Of a DNA stretch of 64,000 bases, positions 23,357 through 37,900 are shown one piece after another. How positions within the stretch are numbered: position 1 is the first letter of the stretch; each line of letters begins with the position of its first letter. Source of the stretch: Luzula sylvatica. Its lineage: Eukaryota; Streptophyta; Magnoliopsida; Poales; Juncaceae. The stretch lies in NCBI GenBank assembly GCA_946800325.1, contig CAMPEJ010000002.1, forward strand, positions 806,001 to 870,000. The letters run 5' to 3'. The notes beneath the pieces were generated by a model. It had not been told where the DNA came from and ran no database searches. It saw nothing but the letters and a program-made list of their open reading frames with translations. The position numbers and the translations under genes were made by a program.

Positions 23357-26300
23357 GTGTTTGTAAATTTTGGTGAAATGTTATGTGGTAAAAGATACGA
23401 TTCAAATGATCTCAAAATACGTTATTTGAACTCCCCAAAGCATAAACAGATTGTTTTGAATCGAAAAACAAACTTTCTTAGTGTTTACAATTTTGGTGAA
23501 ATGTTATGTAGTAAAAGATACGATTCAAATGATCTCAAAATACGTTATTTGAACTCCCCAAAGCATAAACAGATTGTTTTGAATCGAAAAACAAACTTTC
23601 TTAGTGTTTGTAAATTTTGGTGAAATGTTATGTGGTAAATGATACGATTCAAATGATCTCAAAATACGTCATTTGAACTCCCCAAAGCATAAACAGGTTG
23701 TTTTGAATCGAAAAACAAATTTTCGTAGTGTTTGTAAATTTTGGTGAAATGTTATGTGGTACAAGATACGATTCAAATGATCTCAAAATACGTTATTTGA
23801 ACTCCCCAAAGCATAAACAAATTGTTTTGAATAGAAAAACAAACTTTCTTAGTGTTTGTAAATTTTGGTAAAATGTTATGTGGTAAAAGATACGATTCAA
23901 ATGATCTCAAAATATGTTATTTGAACTACCCAAAGCATAAACAGATTGTTTTGAATCGAAAAACAAACTTTCTTAGTGTTTGTAAATTTTGGTGAAATGT
24001 TATGTGGTAAAAGATACATTTCAAATGATCTCAAAATACGTTATTTGAACTCCCCAAAGCATAAACAGATTGTTTTGAATCGAAAAACAAACTTTCTTAG
24101 TGTTTAAAATTTTGGTGAAATGTTATGTAGTAAAAGATACGATTCAAATGATCTCAAAATACGTTATTTGAACTCCCCAAAGCATAAACAGATTGTTTTG
24201 AATCGAAAAACAAACTTTCTTAGTGTTTGTAAATTTTGGTGAAATGTTATGTGGTAAAAGATACGATTCGAATGATCTAAAAATATGTTATTTGAAATCC
24301 CCAAAGCATAAACAAATTGTTTTGAATCGAAAAACAAACTTTCTTAGTGTTTGTAAATTTTGGTGAAATGTTATGTGGTAAAAGATACGATTCAAATGAT
24401 CTCAAAATACGTTATTTGAACTCCCCAAAGCATAAACAGATTGTTTTGAATCGAAAAACAAACTTTCTTAGTGTTTAAAATTTTGGTGAAATGTTATGTA
24501 GTAAAACATACGATTCAAATGATCTCAAAATACGTTATTTGAACTCCCCAAAGCATAAACAGATTGTTTTGAATCGAAAAACAAACTTTCTTAGTGTTTG
24601 TAAATTTTGGTGAAATGTTATGTGGTAAAAGATACGATTCGAATGATCTAAAAATATGTTATTTGAACTCCCCAAAGCATAAACAAATTGTTTTGAATCG
24701 AAAAACAAACTTTCTTAGTGTTTGTAAATTTTGGTGAAATGTTATGTAGTAAAAGATATGATTCAAATGATCTCAAAATACGTTATTTGAACTCCCCAAA
24801 GCATAAACAGATTGTTTTGAATCGAAAAACAAACTTTCTTAGTGTTTGCAAATTTTGGTGAAATGTTATGTGGTAAAAGATACGATTCAAATGATCTCAA
24901 AATACGTTATTTGAACTCCCCAAAGCATAAACAGATTGTTTTGAATCGAAAAACAAACTTTCTTAGTGTTTGTAAATTTTGGTGAAATGTTATGTGGTAA
25001 AAGATACGATTCGAATGATCTAAAAATATGTTATTTGAAATCCCCAAAGCATAAACAAATTGTTTTGAATCGAAAAACAAACTTTCTTAGTGTTTGTAAA
25101 TTTTGGTGAAATGTTATGTGGTAAAAGATACGATTCAAATGATCTCAAAATACGTTATTTGAACTCCCCAAAGCATAAACAGATTGTTTTGAATCGAAAA
25201 ACAAACTTTCTTAGTGTTTAAAATTTTGGTGAAATGTTATGTAGTAAAAGATACGATTCAAATGATCTCAAAATACGTTATTTGAACTCCCCAAAGCATA
25301 AACAGATTGTTTTGAATCGAAAAACAAACTGTCTTAGTGTTTGTAAATTTTGGTGAAATGTTATATGGAAAAAGATACGATTCAAATGATCTCAAAATAC
25401 GTTATTTGAACTCCCCAAAGAATAAACAAATTGTTTTGAATCGAAAAACAAACTTTCTTAGTGTTTGTAAATTTTGGTGAAATGTTATGTGGTAAAAGAT
25501 ACGATTCAAATGATCTCAAAATACGTTATTTGAACTCCCCAAAGCATAAACAGATTGTTTTGAATCGAAAAACAAACTTTCTTAGTGTTTGTAAATTTTG
25601 GTGAAATGTTATGTGGTAAAAGATACGATTCGAATGATCTCAAAATACGTTATTTGAACTCCCCAAAGCATAAACAGATTGTTTTGAATCGAAAAACAAA
25701 CTTTCTTAGTGTTTGTAAATTTTGGTGAAATGTTATGTGGTAAAAGATACGATTCAAATGATCTCAAAATACGTTATTTGAACTACCCAAAGCATAAACA
25801 GATTGTTTTGAATCGAAAAACAAACTTTCTTAGTGTTTGTAAATTTTGGTGAAATGTTATGTGGTAAAAGATACGATTCAAATGATCTCAAAATACGTTA
25901 TTTGAACTCCCCAAAGCATAAACAGATTATTTTGAATCGAAAAACAAACTTTCTTAGTGTTTAAAATTTTGGTGAAATGTTATGTAGTAAAAGATACGAT
26001 TCAAATGATCTCAAAATACGTTATTTGAACTCCCCAAAGCATAAACAGATTGTTTTGAATCGAAAAACAAACTGTCTTAGTGTTTGTAAATTTTGGTGAA
26101 ATGTTATATGGAAAAAGATACGATTCAAATGATCTCAAAATACGTTATTTGAACTCCCCAAAGAATAAACAAATTGTTTTGAATCGAAAAACAAACTTTC
26201 TTAGTGTTTGTAAATTTTGGTGAAATGTTATGTGGTAAAAGATACGATTCAAATGATCTCAAAATACGTTATTTGAACTCCCCAAAGCATAAACAGATTG

Positions 26301-26770
26301 TTTTGAATCAAAAAACAAACTTTCGTAGTGTTTGTAAATTTTGGTGAAATGTTATGTGGTACAAGATACGATTCAAATGATCTCAAAATACGTTATTTGA
26401 ACTCCCCAAAGCATAAACAAATTGTTTTGAATCGAAAAACAAACTTTCTTAGTGTTTGTAAATTTTGGTAAAATGTTATGTGGTAAAAGATACGATTCAA
26501 ATGATCTCAAAATACGTTATTTGAACTCCCCATAGCATAAACTGATTGTTTTGAATCGAAAAACAAACTTCCTTAGTGTTTGTAAATTTTGGTGAAATGT
26601 TATGTGGTAAAAGATACGATTCAAATGATCTCAAAATACGTTATTTGAACTCCCCAAAGCATAAACAGATTGTTTTGAATCGAAAAACAAACTTTCTTAG
26701 TGTTTGTAAATTTTGGTGAAATGTTATGTCGTAAAAGATACGATTCAAATGATCTCAAAATACGTTATTT
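23357..26770 (+). repeat. Block B, second copy, with an extra 9-monomer insertion and a 743-bp tandem duplication
   Basis: Parallels 18404-21150. The CATAGCATAAACTG monomer is at 26531, 6,068 bp after 20463 instead of 4,953, so this copy has gained about nine monomers. Part of the gain is a 743-bp tandem duplication: GTTTAAAATTTT at 25216 and 25959, and GAATAAACAAATTG at 25420 and 26163, both exactly 743 bp apart. The segment at 24360-25100 repeats the TTTGAAATCCCC monomer found at 24292 and again near 25037. Confidence 0.65.
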
Positions 26771-26799
26771 GAACTCCCCAAAGCATAAACAGATTGTTT

Positions 26800-28290
26800 T
26801 GAATCGAAAAACAAACTGTCTTAGTGTTTGTAAATTTTGGTGAAATGTTATGTGGTAAAAGATACGATTCAAATGATCTCAAAATACGTTATTTGAACTC
26901 CCCAAAGCATAAACAGATTGTTTTGAATCGAAAAACAAACTTTCTTAGTGTTTGTAAATTTTGGTGAAATGTTATGTGGTAGAAGATACGATTCAAATGA
27001 TCTCAAAATACGTAATTTGAACTCCCCAAAGCATAAACAGATTGTTTTGCATCGAAAAACAAACTTTCGTAGTGTTTGTAAATTTTGGTGAAATTTTATG
27101 TGGTACAAGATACGATTCAAATTATCTCAAAATACGTTATTTGAACTCCCCAAAACATAAACAGATTGTTTTGAATCAAAAAACAAACTTTCTTTGTGTT
27201 TACAATTTTGGTGAAATGTTATGTAGTAAAAGATACGATTCAAATGATCTCAAAATACGTTATTTGAACTCCCCAAAGCATAAACAGATTGTTTTTAATC
27301 GAAAAACAAACTTTCTTAGTGTTTGTAAATTTTGGTGAAATGTTATGTCGTAAAAGATACGATTCAAATGATCTCAAAATACGTTATTTGAACTCCCCAA
27401 AGCATAAACAGATTGTTTTGAATCGAAAAACAAACTTTCTTAGTGTTTGTAAATTTTGGTGAAATGTTATATGGAAAAAGATACGATTCAAATGATCTCA
27501 AAATACGTTATTTGAACTCCCCAAAGCATAAACAGATTGTTTTGAATCGAAAAACAAACTGTCTTAGTGTTTGTAAATTTTGGTGAAATGTTATGTGGTA
27601 AAAGATACGATTCAAATGATCTCAAAATACGTTATTTGAACTCCCCAAAGCATAAACAGATTGTTTTGAATCGAAAAACAAACTTTCTTAGTGTTTGTAA
27701 ATTTTGGTGAAATGTTATGTGGTAGAAGATACGATTCAAATGATCTCAAAATACGTAATTTGAACTCCCCAAAGCATAAACAGATTGTTTTGCATCGAAA
27801 AACAAACTTTCGTAGTGTTTGTAAATTTTGGTGAAATTTTATGTGGTACAAGATACGATTCAAATTATCTCAAAATACGTTATTTGAACTCCCCAAAACA
27901 TAAACAGATTGTTTTGAATCAAAAAACAAACTTTCTTTGTGTTTACAATTTTGGTGAAATGTTATGTAGTAAAAGATACGATTCAAATGATCTCAAAATA
28001 CGTTATTTGAACTCCCCAAAGCATAAACAGATTGTTTTTAATCGAAAAACAAACTTTCTTAGTGTTTGTAAATTTTGGTGAAATGTTATGTCGTAAAAGA
28101 TACGATTCAAATGATCTCAAAATACGTTATTTGAACTCCCCAAAGCATAAACAGATTGTTTTGAATCGAAAAACAAACTGTCTTAGTGTTTGTAAATTTT
28201 GGTGAAATGTTATATGGAAAAAGATACGATTCAAATGATCTCAAAATACGTTATTTGAACTCCCCAAAGCATAAACAAATTGTTTTGAAT
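26800..28290 (+). repeat. Tandem duplication of a 6-monomer (743-bp) unit
   Basis: Two adjacent copies at an exact offset of 743 bp (five 124-bp plus one 123-bp monomer). Shared rare variants are GGTAGAAGATAC (26989 and 27721), ATACGTAATTTG, TTTTGCATCG (about 27047 and 27790), AATCAAAAAACAAAC with TTTCTTTGTG, GTTTACAATTTT and GTTTTTAATCG. By eye I see one clear difference inside the pair (TTTCTTAG near 27436 against TGTCTTAG near 28179), at the junction end. The second copy continues into sequence matching 21.9-22.5 kb. Confidence 0.85.
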
Positions 28291-31200
28291 CGAAAAACAA
28301 ACTTTCTTAGTGTTTGTAAATTTTGGTGAAATGTTATGTGGTAAAAGATACGATTCAAATGATCTCAAAATACGTTATTTGAACTCCCCAAAGCATAAAC
28401 AGATTGTTTTGAATCGAAAAACAAACTTTTGTAAATTTTGGTGAAATGTTATGTGGTACAAGATACGATTCAAATGATCTCAAAATACGTTATTTGAACT
28501 CCCCAAAGCATAAACAGATTGTTTTGAACCGAAAAACAAACATTCTTAGTGTTTGTAAATTTTGGTGAAATGTTATGTGGTAAAAGATACGATTCAAATG
28601 ATCTCAAAATACGTTATTTGAACTCCCCAAAACATAAACAGATTGTTTTGAATCGAAAAACAAACTTTCGTAGTGTTTGTAAATTTTGGTGAAATGTTAT
28701 GTGGTACAAGATACGATTCAAATGATCTCAAAATACGTTATTTGAACTCCCCAAAGCATAAACAAATTGTTTTGAATCGAAAAACAAACTTTCTTAGTGT
28801 TTGTAAATTTTGGTAAAATGTTATGTGGTAAAAGATACGATTCAAATGATCTCAAAATATGTTATTTGAACTACCCAAAGCATAAACAGATTGTTTTGAA
28901 TAGAAAAACAAACTTTCTTAGTGTTTGTAAATTTTGGTGAAATGTTATGTGGTAAAAGATACGATTCAAATGATCTCAAAATACGTTATTTGAACTCCCC
29001 AAAGCATAAACAGATTGTTTTGAATCGAAAAACAAACTTTCTTAGTGTTTGTAAATTTTGGTGAAATGTTATGTGGTAAAAGATACGATTCGAATGATCT
29101 AAAAATATGTTATTTGAACTCCCCAAAGCATAAACAAATTGTTTTGAATCGAAAAACAAACTTTCGTAGTGTTTGTAAATTTTGGTGAAATGTTATGTAG
29201 TAAAAGATACGATTCCAATGATCTCAAAATACGTTATTTGAACTCCCCAAAGCATAAACAAATTGTTTTGAATCGAAAAACAAACTTTCTTAGTGTTTGT
29301 AAATTTTGGTAAAATGTTATGTGGTAAAAGATACGATTCAAATGATCTCAAAATACGTTATTTGAACTACCCAAAGCATAAACAGATTGTTTTGAATCGA
29401 AAAACAAACTTTCTTAGTGTTTGTAAATTTTGGTGAAATGTTATGTGGTAAAAGATACGATTCAAATGATCTCAAAATACGTTATTTGAACTCCCCAAAG
29501 CATAAACAGATTGTTTTGAATCGAAAAACAAACTTTCTTAGTGTTTAAAATTTTGGTGAAATGTTATGTAGTAAAAGATACGATTCAAATGATCTCAAAA
29601 TACGTTATTTGAACTCCCCAAAGCATAAACAGATTGTTTTGAATCGAAAAACAAACTTTCTTACTGTTTGTAAATTTTGGTGAAATGTTATGTGGTAAAA
29701 GATATGATTCGAATGATCTAAAAATATGTTATTTGAACTCCCCAAAGCATAAACAAATTGTTTTGAATCGAAAAACAAACTTTCTTATTGTTTGTAAATT
29801 TTGGTGAAATGTTATGTAGTAAAAGATACGATTCAAATGATCTCAAAATACGTTATTTGAACTCCCCAAAGCATAAACAGATTGTTTTGAATCGAAAAAC
29901 AAACTTTCTTAGTGTTTGTAAATTTGGGTGAAATGTTATGTGGTAAAAGATACGATTCAAATGATCTCAAAATACATTATTTGAACTCCCCAAAGCATAA
30001 ACAAATTGTTTTGAATCGAAAAACAAACTTTCTTAGTGTTTGTAAATTTTGGTAAAATGTTATGTGGTAAAATATACGATTCAAATGATCTCAAAATACG
30101 TTATTTGAACTCCCCAAAGCATAAACAGATTGTTTTGAATCGAAAAACAAACTTTCTTAGTGTTTGTAAATTTTGGTGAAATGTTATGTAGTAAAAGATA
30201 CGATTCAAATGATCTCAAAATACGTTATTTGAACTCCCCAAAGCATAAACAGATTGTTTTGAATCGAAAAACAAACTTTCGTAGTGTTTGTAAATTTTGG
30301 TGAAATGTTATGTGGTACAAGATACGATTCAAATGATCTCAAAATACGTTATTTGAACTCCCCAAAGCATAAACAAATTGTTTTGAATCGAAAAACAAAC
30401 TTTCTTAGTGTTTGTAAATTTTGGTAAAATGTTATGTGGTAAAAGATACGATTCAAATGATCTCAAAATATGTTATTTGAACTACCCAAAGCATAAACAG
30501 ATTGTTTTGAATAGAAAAACAAACTTTCTTAGTGTTTGTAAATTTTGGTGAAATGTTATGTGGTAAAAGATACGATTCAAATGATCTCAAAATACGTTAT
30601 TTGAACTCCCCAAAGCATAAACAGATTGTTTTGAATCGAAAAACAAACTTTCTTAGTGTTTGTAAATTTTGGTGAAATGTTATGTGGTAAAAGATACGAT
30701 TCGAATGATCTAAAAATATGTTATTTGAACTCCCCAAAGCATAAACAAATTGTTTTGAATCGAAAAACAAACTTTCGTAGTGTTTGTAAATTTTGGTGAA
30801 ATGTTATGTAGTAAAAGATACGATTCCAATGATCTCAAAATACGTTATTTGAACTCCCCAAAGCATAAACAAATTGTTTTGAATCGAAAAACAAACTTTC
30901 TTAGTGTTTGTATATTTTGGTAAAATGTTATGTGGTAAAAGATACGATTCAAATGATCTCAAAATACGTTATTTGAACTACCCAAAGCATAAACAGATTG
31001 TTTTGAATCGAAAAACAAACTTTCTTAGTGTTTGTAAATTTTGGTGAAATGTTATGTGGTAAAAGATACGATTCAAATGATCTCAAAATACGTTATTTGA
31101 ACTCCCCAAAGCATAAACAGATTGTTTTGAATCGAAAAACAAACTTTCTTAGTGTTTGTAAATTTTGGTGAAATGTTATGTAGTAAAAGATACGATTCAA

Positions 31201-31958
31201 ATGATCTCAAAATACGTTATTTGAACTCCCCAAAGCATAAACAGATTGTTTTGAATCGAAAAACAAACTTTCTTAGTGTTTGTAAATTTTGGTGAAATGT
31301 TATGTCGTAAAAGATACGATTCAAATGATCTCAAAATACGTTATTTGAACTCCCCAAAGCATAAACAGATTGTTTTGAATCGAAAAACAAACTGTCTTAG
31401 TGTTTGTAAATTTTGGTGAAATGTTATATGGAAAAAGATACGATTCAAATGATCTCAAAATACGTTATTTGAACTCCCCAAAGAATAAACAAATTGTTTT
31501 GAATCGAAAAACAAACTTTCTTAGTGTTTGTAAATTTTGGTGAAATGTTATGTGGTAAAAGATACGATTCAAATGATCTCAAAATACGTTATTTGAACTC
31601 CCCAAAGCATAAACAGATTGTTTTGAATCGAAAAACAAACTTTCGTAGTGTTTGTAAATTTTGGTGAAATGTTATGTGGTACAAGATACGATTCAAATGA
31701 TCTCAAAATACGTTATTTGAACTCCCCAAAGCATAAGCAAATTGTTTTGAATCGAAAAACAAACTTTCTTAGTGTTTGTAAATTTTGGTAAAATGTTATG
31801 TGGTAAAAGATACGATTCAAATGATCTCAAAATACGTTATTTGAACTCCCCATAGCATAAACTGATTGTTTTGAATCGAAAAACAAACTTCCTTAGTGTC
31901 TGTAAATTTTGGTGAAATGTTATGTGGTAAAAGATACGATTCAAATGATCTCAAAATA

Positions 31959-31986
31959 CGATTCAAATGATTCAAATGATCCCACA
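31959..31986 (+). repeat. Second copy of the aberrant 132-bp monomer core
   Basis: CGATTCAAATGATTCAAATG followed by ATCCCACAGC replaces the normal segment, as at 20571; the two differ by ACG/ATG in the second half and TG/CG at the start. Sequence identity with the block at 46.2 kb begins just right of this point, so the aberrant monomer marks the left edge of the 14.25-kb duplication. Confidence 0.75.
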
Positions 31987-34900
31987 GCATAAACAGATTG
32001 TTTTGAATCGAAAAACAAACTTTCTTAGTGTTTGTAAATTTTGGTGAAATGTTATGTAGTAAAAGATACGATTCAAATGATCTCAAAATACGTTATTTGA
32101 ACTCCCCAAAGCATAAACAGATTGTTTTGAATCGAAAAACAAACTTTCTTAGTGTTTGTAAATTTTGGTGAAATGTTATGTGGTAAAAGATACGATTCAA
32201 ATGATCTCAAAATACGTTATTTGAACTCCCCAAAGCATAAACAGATTGTTTTGAATCGAAAAACAAACTTTCTTAGTGTTTAAAATTTTGGTGAAATGTT
32301 ATGTAGTAAAAGATACGATTCAAATGATCTCAAAATACGTTATTTGAACTCCCCAAAGCATAAACAGATTGTTTTGAATCGAAAAACAAACTTTCTTAGT
32401 GTTTGTAAATTTTGGTGAAATGTTATGTCGTAAAAGATACGATTCAAATGATCTCAAAATACGTTATTTGAACTCCCCAAAGCATAAACAGATTGTTTTG
32501 AATCGAAAAACAAACTGTCTTAGTGTTTGTAAATTTTGGTGAAATGTTATGTGGTAAAAGATACGATTCAAATGATCTCAAAATACGTTATTTGAACTCC
32601 CCAAAGCATAAACAGATTGTTTTGAATCGAAAAACAAACTTTCTTAGTGTTTGTAAATTTTGGTGAAATGTTATGTGGTAAAAGATACGATTCAAATGAT
32701 CTCAAAATACGTTATTTGAACTCCCCAAAGCATAAACAGATTGTTTTGCATCGAGAAACAAACTTTCGTAGTGTTTGTAAATTTTGGTGAAATTTTATGT
32801 GGTACAAGATACGATTCAAATTATCTCAAAATACGTTATTTGAACTCCCCAAAGCATAAACAAATTGTTTTGAATCGAAAAACAAACTTTCTTAGTGTTT
32901 GTAAATTTTGGTAAAATGTTATGTGGTAAAAGATACGATTCAAATGATCTCAAAATACGTTATTTGAACTACCCAAAGCATAAACATATTGTTTCGAATC
33001 GAAAAACAAACTTTCTTAGTGTTTGTAAATTTTGGTGAAATGTTATGTGGTAAAAGATACGATTCAAATGATCTCAAAATACGTTATTTGAACTCCCCAA
33101 AGCATAAACAGATTGTTTTGAATCGAAAAACAAACTTTCTTAGTGTTTACAATTTTGGTGAAATGTTATGTGGTAAAAGATACGATTCAAATGATCTCAA
33201 AATACGTTATTTGAACTCCCCAAAGCATAAACAGATTGTTTTTAATCGAAAAACAAACTTTCTTAGTGTTTGTAAATTTTGGTGAAATGTTATGTCGTAA
33301 AAGATACGATTCAAATGATCTCAAAATACGTTATTTGAACTCCCCAAAGCATAAACAGATTGTTTTGAATCGAAAAACAAACTGTCTTAGTGTTTGTAAA
33401 TTTTGGTGAAATGTTATATGGAAAAAGATACGATTCAAATGATCTCAAAATACGTTATTTGAACTCCCCAAAGCATAAACAAATTGTTTTGAATCGAAAA
33501 ACAAACTTTCTTAGTGTTTGTAAATTTTGGTGAAATGTTATGTGGTAAAAGATACGATTCAAATGATCTCAAAATACGTTATTTGAACTCCCCAAAGCAT
33601 AAACAGATTGTTTTGAATCGAAAAACAATCTTTCGTAGTGTTTGTAAATTTTGGTGAAATGTTATGTGGTACAAGATACGATTCAAATGATCTCAAAATA
33701 CGTTATTTGAACTCCCCAAAGCATATACAGATTGTTTTGAATCGAAAAACAAACTTTCTTAGTGTTTGTAAATTTTGGTGAAATGTTATGTGGTAAAAGA
33801 TACGATTCAAATGATCTCAAAATACGTTATTTGAACTCCCCAAAGCATAAACAGATTGTTTTGAATCGAAAAACAAACTTTCGTAGTGTTTGTAAATTTT
33901 GGTGAAATGTTGTGTGGTACAAGATACGATTCAAATGATCTCAAAATACGTTATTTGAACTCCCCAAAGCATAAACAAATTGTTTTGAATCGAAAAACAA
34001 ACTTTCTTAGTGTTTGTAAATTTTGGTAAAATGTTATGTGGTAAAAGATACGATTCAAATGATCTCAAAATATGTTATTTGAACTACCCAAAGCATAAAC
34101 ATATTGTTTTGAATAGAAAAACAAACTTTCTTAGTGTTTGTAAATTTTGGTGAAATGTTATGTGGTAAAAGATACGATTCAAATGATCTCAAAATACGTT
34201 ATTTGAACTCCCCAAAGCATAAACATATTGTTTTGAATCGAAAAACAAACTTTCTTAGTGTTTGTAAATTTTGGTGAAATGTTATGTGGTAAAAGATACG
34301 ATTCGAATGATCTAAAAATATGTTATTTGAACTCCCCAAAGCATAAACAAATTGTTTTGAATCGAAAAACAAACTTTCGTAGTGTTTGTAAATTTTGGTG
34401 AAATGTTATGTAGTAAAAGATACGATTCCAATGATCTCAAAATACGTTATTTGAACTCCCCAAAGCATAAACAAATTATTTTGAATCGAAAAACAAACTT
34501 TCTTAGTGTTTGTAAATTTTGGTAAAATGTAGTGTGGTAAAAGATACGATTCAAATGATCTCAAAATACGTTATTTGAACTACCCAAAGCATAAACAGAT
34601 TGTTTTGAATGGAAAAACAAACTTTCTTAGTGTTTGTAAATTTTGGTGAAATGTTATGTGGTAAAAGATACGATTCAAATGATCTCAAAATACGTTATTT
34701 GAACTCCCCAAAGCATAAACAGATTGTTTTGAATCGAAAAACAAACTTTCTTAGTGTTTCAAATTTTGGTGAAATGTTATGTAGTAAAAGATACGATTCA
34801 AATGATCTCAAAATACGTTATTTGAACTCTCCAAAGCATAAACAGATTGTTTTGAATCAAAAAACAAACTTTCTTGCTGTTTGTAAATTTTGGTGAAATG

Positions 34901-37900
34901 TTATGTGGTAAAAGATACGATTCGAATGATCTAAAAATATGTTATTTGAACTCCCCAAAGCATAAACAAATTGTTTTGAATCGAAAAACAAACTTTCTTA
35001 GTGTTTGTAAATTTTGGTGAAATGTTATGTAGTAAAAGATACGATTCAAATGATCTCAAAATACGTTATTTGAACTCCCCAAAGCATAAACAGATTGTTT
35101 TGAATCGAAAAACAAACTTTCTTAGTGTTTGTAAATTTGGGTGAAATGTTATGTGGTAAAAGATACGATTCAAATGATCTCAAAATACATTATTTGAACT
35201 CCCCAAAGCATAAACAAATTGTTTTGAATCGATAAACAAACTTTCTTAGTGTTTGTAAATTTTGGTAAAATGTTATGTGGTAAAATATACGATTCGAATG
35301 ATCTCAAAATACGTTATTTGAACTCCCCAAAGCATAAACAGATTGTTTTGAATCGAAAAACAAACTTTCTTAGTGTTTGTAAATTTTGGTGAAATGTTAT
35401 GTGGTAAAAGAAACGATTCTAATGATCTCAAAATACGTTATTTGAACTCCCCAAAGCATAAACAAATTGTTTTGAATCGATAAACAAACTTTCTTAGTGT
35501 TTGTAAATTTTGGTAAAATGTTATGTGGTAAAATATACGATTCAAATGATCTCAAAATACGTTATTTGAACACCCCAAAGCATAAACAGATTGTTTTGAA
35601 TCGGAAAACAAACTTTCTTAGTGTTTGTAAATTTTGGTGAAATGTTATGTGGTAAAAGAAACGATTCTAATGATCTCAAAATACGTTATTTGAACTCCCC
35701 AAAGCATAAACAAATTGTTTTGAATCGAAAAACAAACTTTCTTAGTGTTTGTAAATTTTGGTAAAATGTTATGTGGTAAAAGATACGATTCAAATGATAT
35801 CAAAATACGTTATTTGAACTCCCCAAAGCATAAACAGATTGTTTTGAATCGAAAAACAAACTTTCTTAGTGTTGGTAAATTTTGGTGAAATGTTATGTGG
35901 TAAAAGATACGATTCAAATGATCTCAAAATACGTTATTTGAACTCCCCAAAGCATAAACAGATTGTTTTGAATCGAAAAACAAACTTTCTTAGTGTTTGT
36001 AAATTTTGGTGAAATGTTATGTGGTAAAAGATACGATTCAAATGATCTCAAAATACGTTATTTGAACTCCCCAAAGCATAAACAGATTGTTTTGAATCGA
36101 AAAACAAACTTTCTTAGTGTTTGTAAATTTTTGTGAAATGTTATGTGGTAAAAGATACGATTCAAATGATCTCAAAATACGTTATTTGAACTCCCCAAAG
36201 CATAAACAGATTGTTTTGAATCGAAAAACAAACTTTCTTAGTGTTTGTAAATTTTGTTGAAATGTTATGTGGTAAAAGATACGATTCAAATGATCTCAAA
36301 ATACGTTATTTGAACTCCCCAAAGCATAAACAGATTGTTTTGAATCGAAAAACAAACTTTCTTAGTGTTTGTAAATTTTGGTGAAATGTTATGTGGCAAA
36401 AGATACGATTCAAATGATCTCAAAATACGTTATTTCAACTCCCCAAAGCATAAACAGATTGTTTTGAATCGAAAAACAAACTTTCTTAGTGTTTGTAAAT
36501 TTTGGTGAAATGTTATGTGGTAGAAGATACGATTCAAATGATCTCAAAATACGTTATTTGAACTCCCCAAAGCATAAACAGATTGTTTTGAATCAAAAAA
36601 CAAACTTTCGTAGTGTGTGTAAATTTTGGTGAAATGTTATGTGGTAAAAGATACGATTCAAATGATCTCAAAATATGTTATTTGAACTACCCAAAGCATA
36701 AACAGATTGTTTTGAATAGAAAAACAAACTTTCTTAGTGTTTGTAAATTTTGGTGAAATGTTATATGGTAAAAGATACGATTCAAATGATCTCAAAATAC
36801 GTTATTTGAACTCCCCAAAGCATAAACAGATTGTTTTGAATCGAAAAACAAACTTTCTTAGTGTTTGTAAATTTTGGTGAAATGTTATGTGGTAAAAGAT
36901 ACGATTCGAATAATCTAAAAATACGTTATTTGAACTCCCCAAAGCATAAACAAATTGTTTTGAATCGAAAAACAAACTTTCTTAGTGTTTGTAAATTTTG
37001 GTGAAATGTTATGTAGTAAAAGATACGATTCCAATGATCTCAAAATACGTTATTTTAACTCCCCAAAGCATAAACAGATTGTTTTGAATCGAAAAACAAA
37101 CTTTCTTAGTGTTTGTAAATTTTGGTAAAATGTTATGTGGTAAAAGATACAATTCAAATGATCTCAAAATACGTTATTTGAACTCCCCAAAGCATAAACA
37201 GATTGTTTTGAATCGAAAAACCAACTTTCTTAGTGTTTGTAAATTTTGGTGAAATGTTATGTGGTAAAAGATACGATTCAAATGATCTCAAAATACGTTA
37301 TTTGAACTCCCCAAAGCATAAACAGATTGTTTTGAATCGAAAAACAAACTTTCTTAGTGATTAAAATTTTGGTGAAATGTTATGTAGTAAAAGATACGAT
37401 TCAAATGATCTCAAAATACGTTATTTGAACTCCCCAAAGCATAAATAGATTGTTTTGAATCGAAAAACAAACTTTCGTAGTGTTTGTAAATTTTGGTGAA
37501 ATGTTATGTGGTAAAAGATACGATTCAAATGATCTAAAAATACATTATTTGAACTCCCCAAAGCATAAACAAATTGTTTTGAATCGAAAAACAAACTTTC
37601 TTAGTGTTTGTAAATTTTGGTAAAATGTTATGTGGCAAAAGATACGATTCAAATGATCTCAAAATACGTTATTTGAACTCCCCAAAGCATAAACAGATTG
37701 TTTTGAATCGAAAAACAAACTTTCGTAGTGTTTGTAAATTTTGGTGAAATGTTATGTGGTAAAAGATACGATTCAAATGATCTCAAAATACGTTATTTGA
37801 ACTCCCCAAAGCATAAACAGATTGTTTTGAATCGAAAAACAAACTTTCTTAGTGTTTGTAAATTTTGGTGAAATGTTATCTGGAAAAATATACGATTCAA

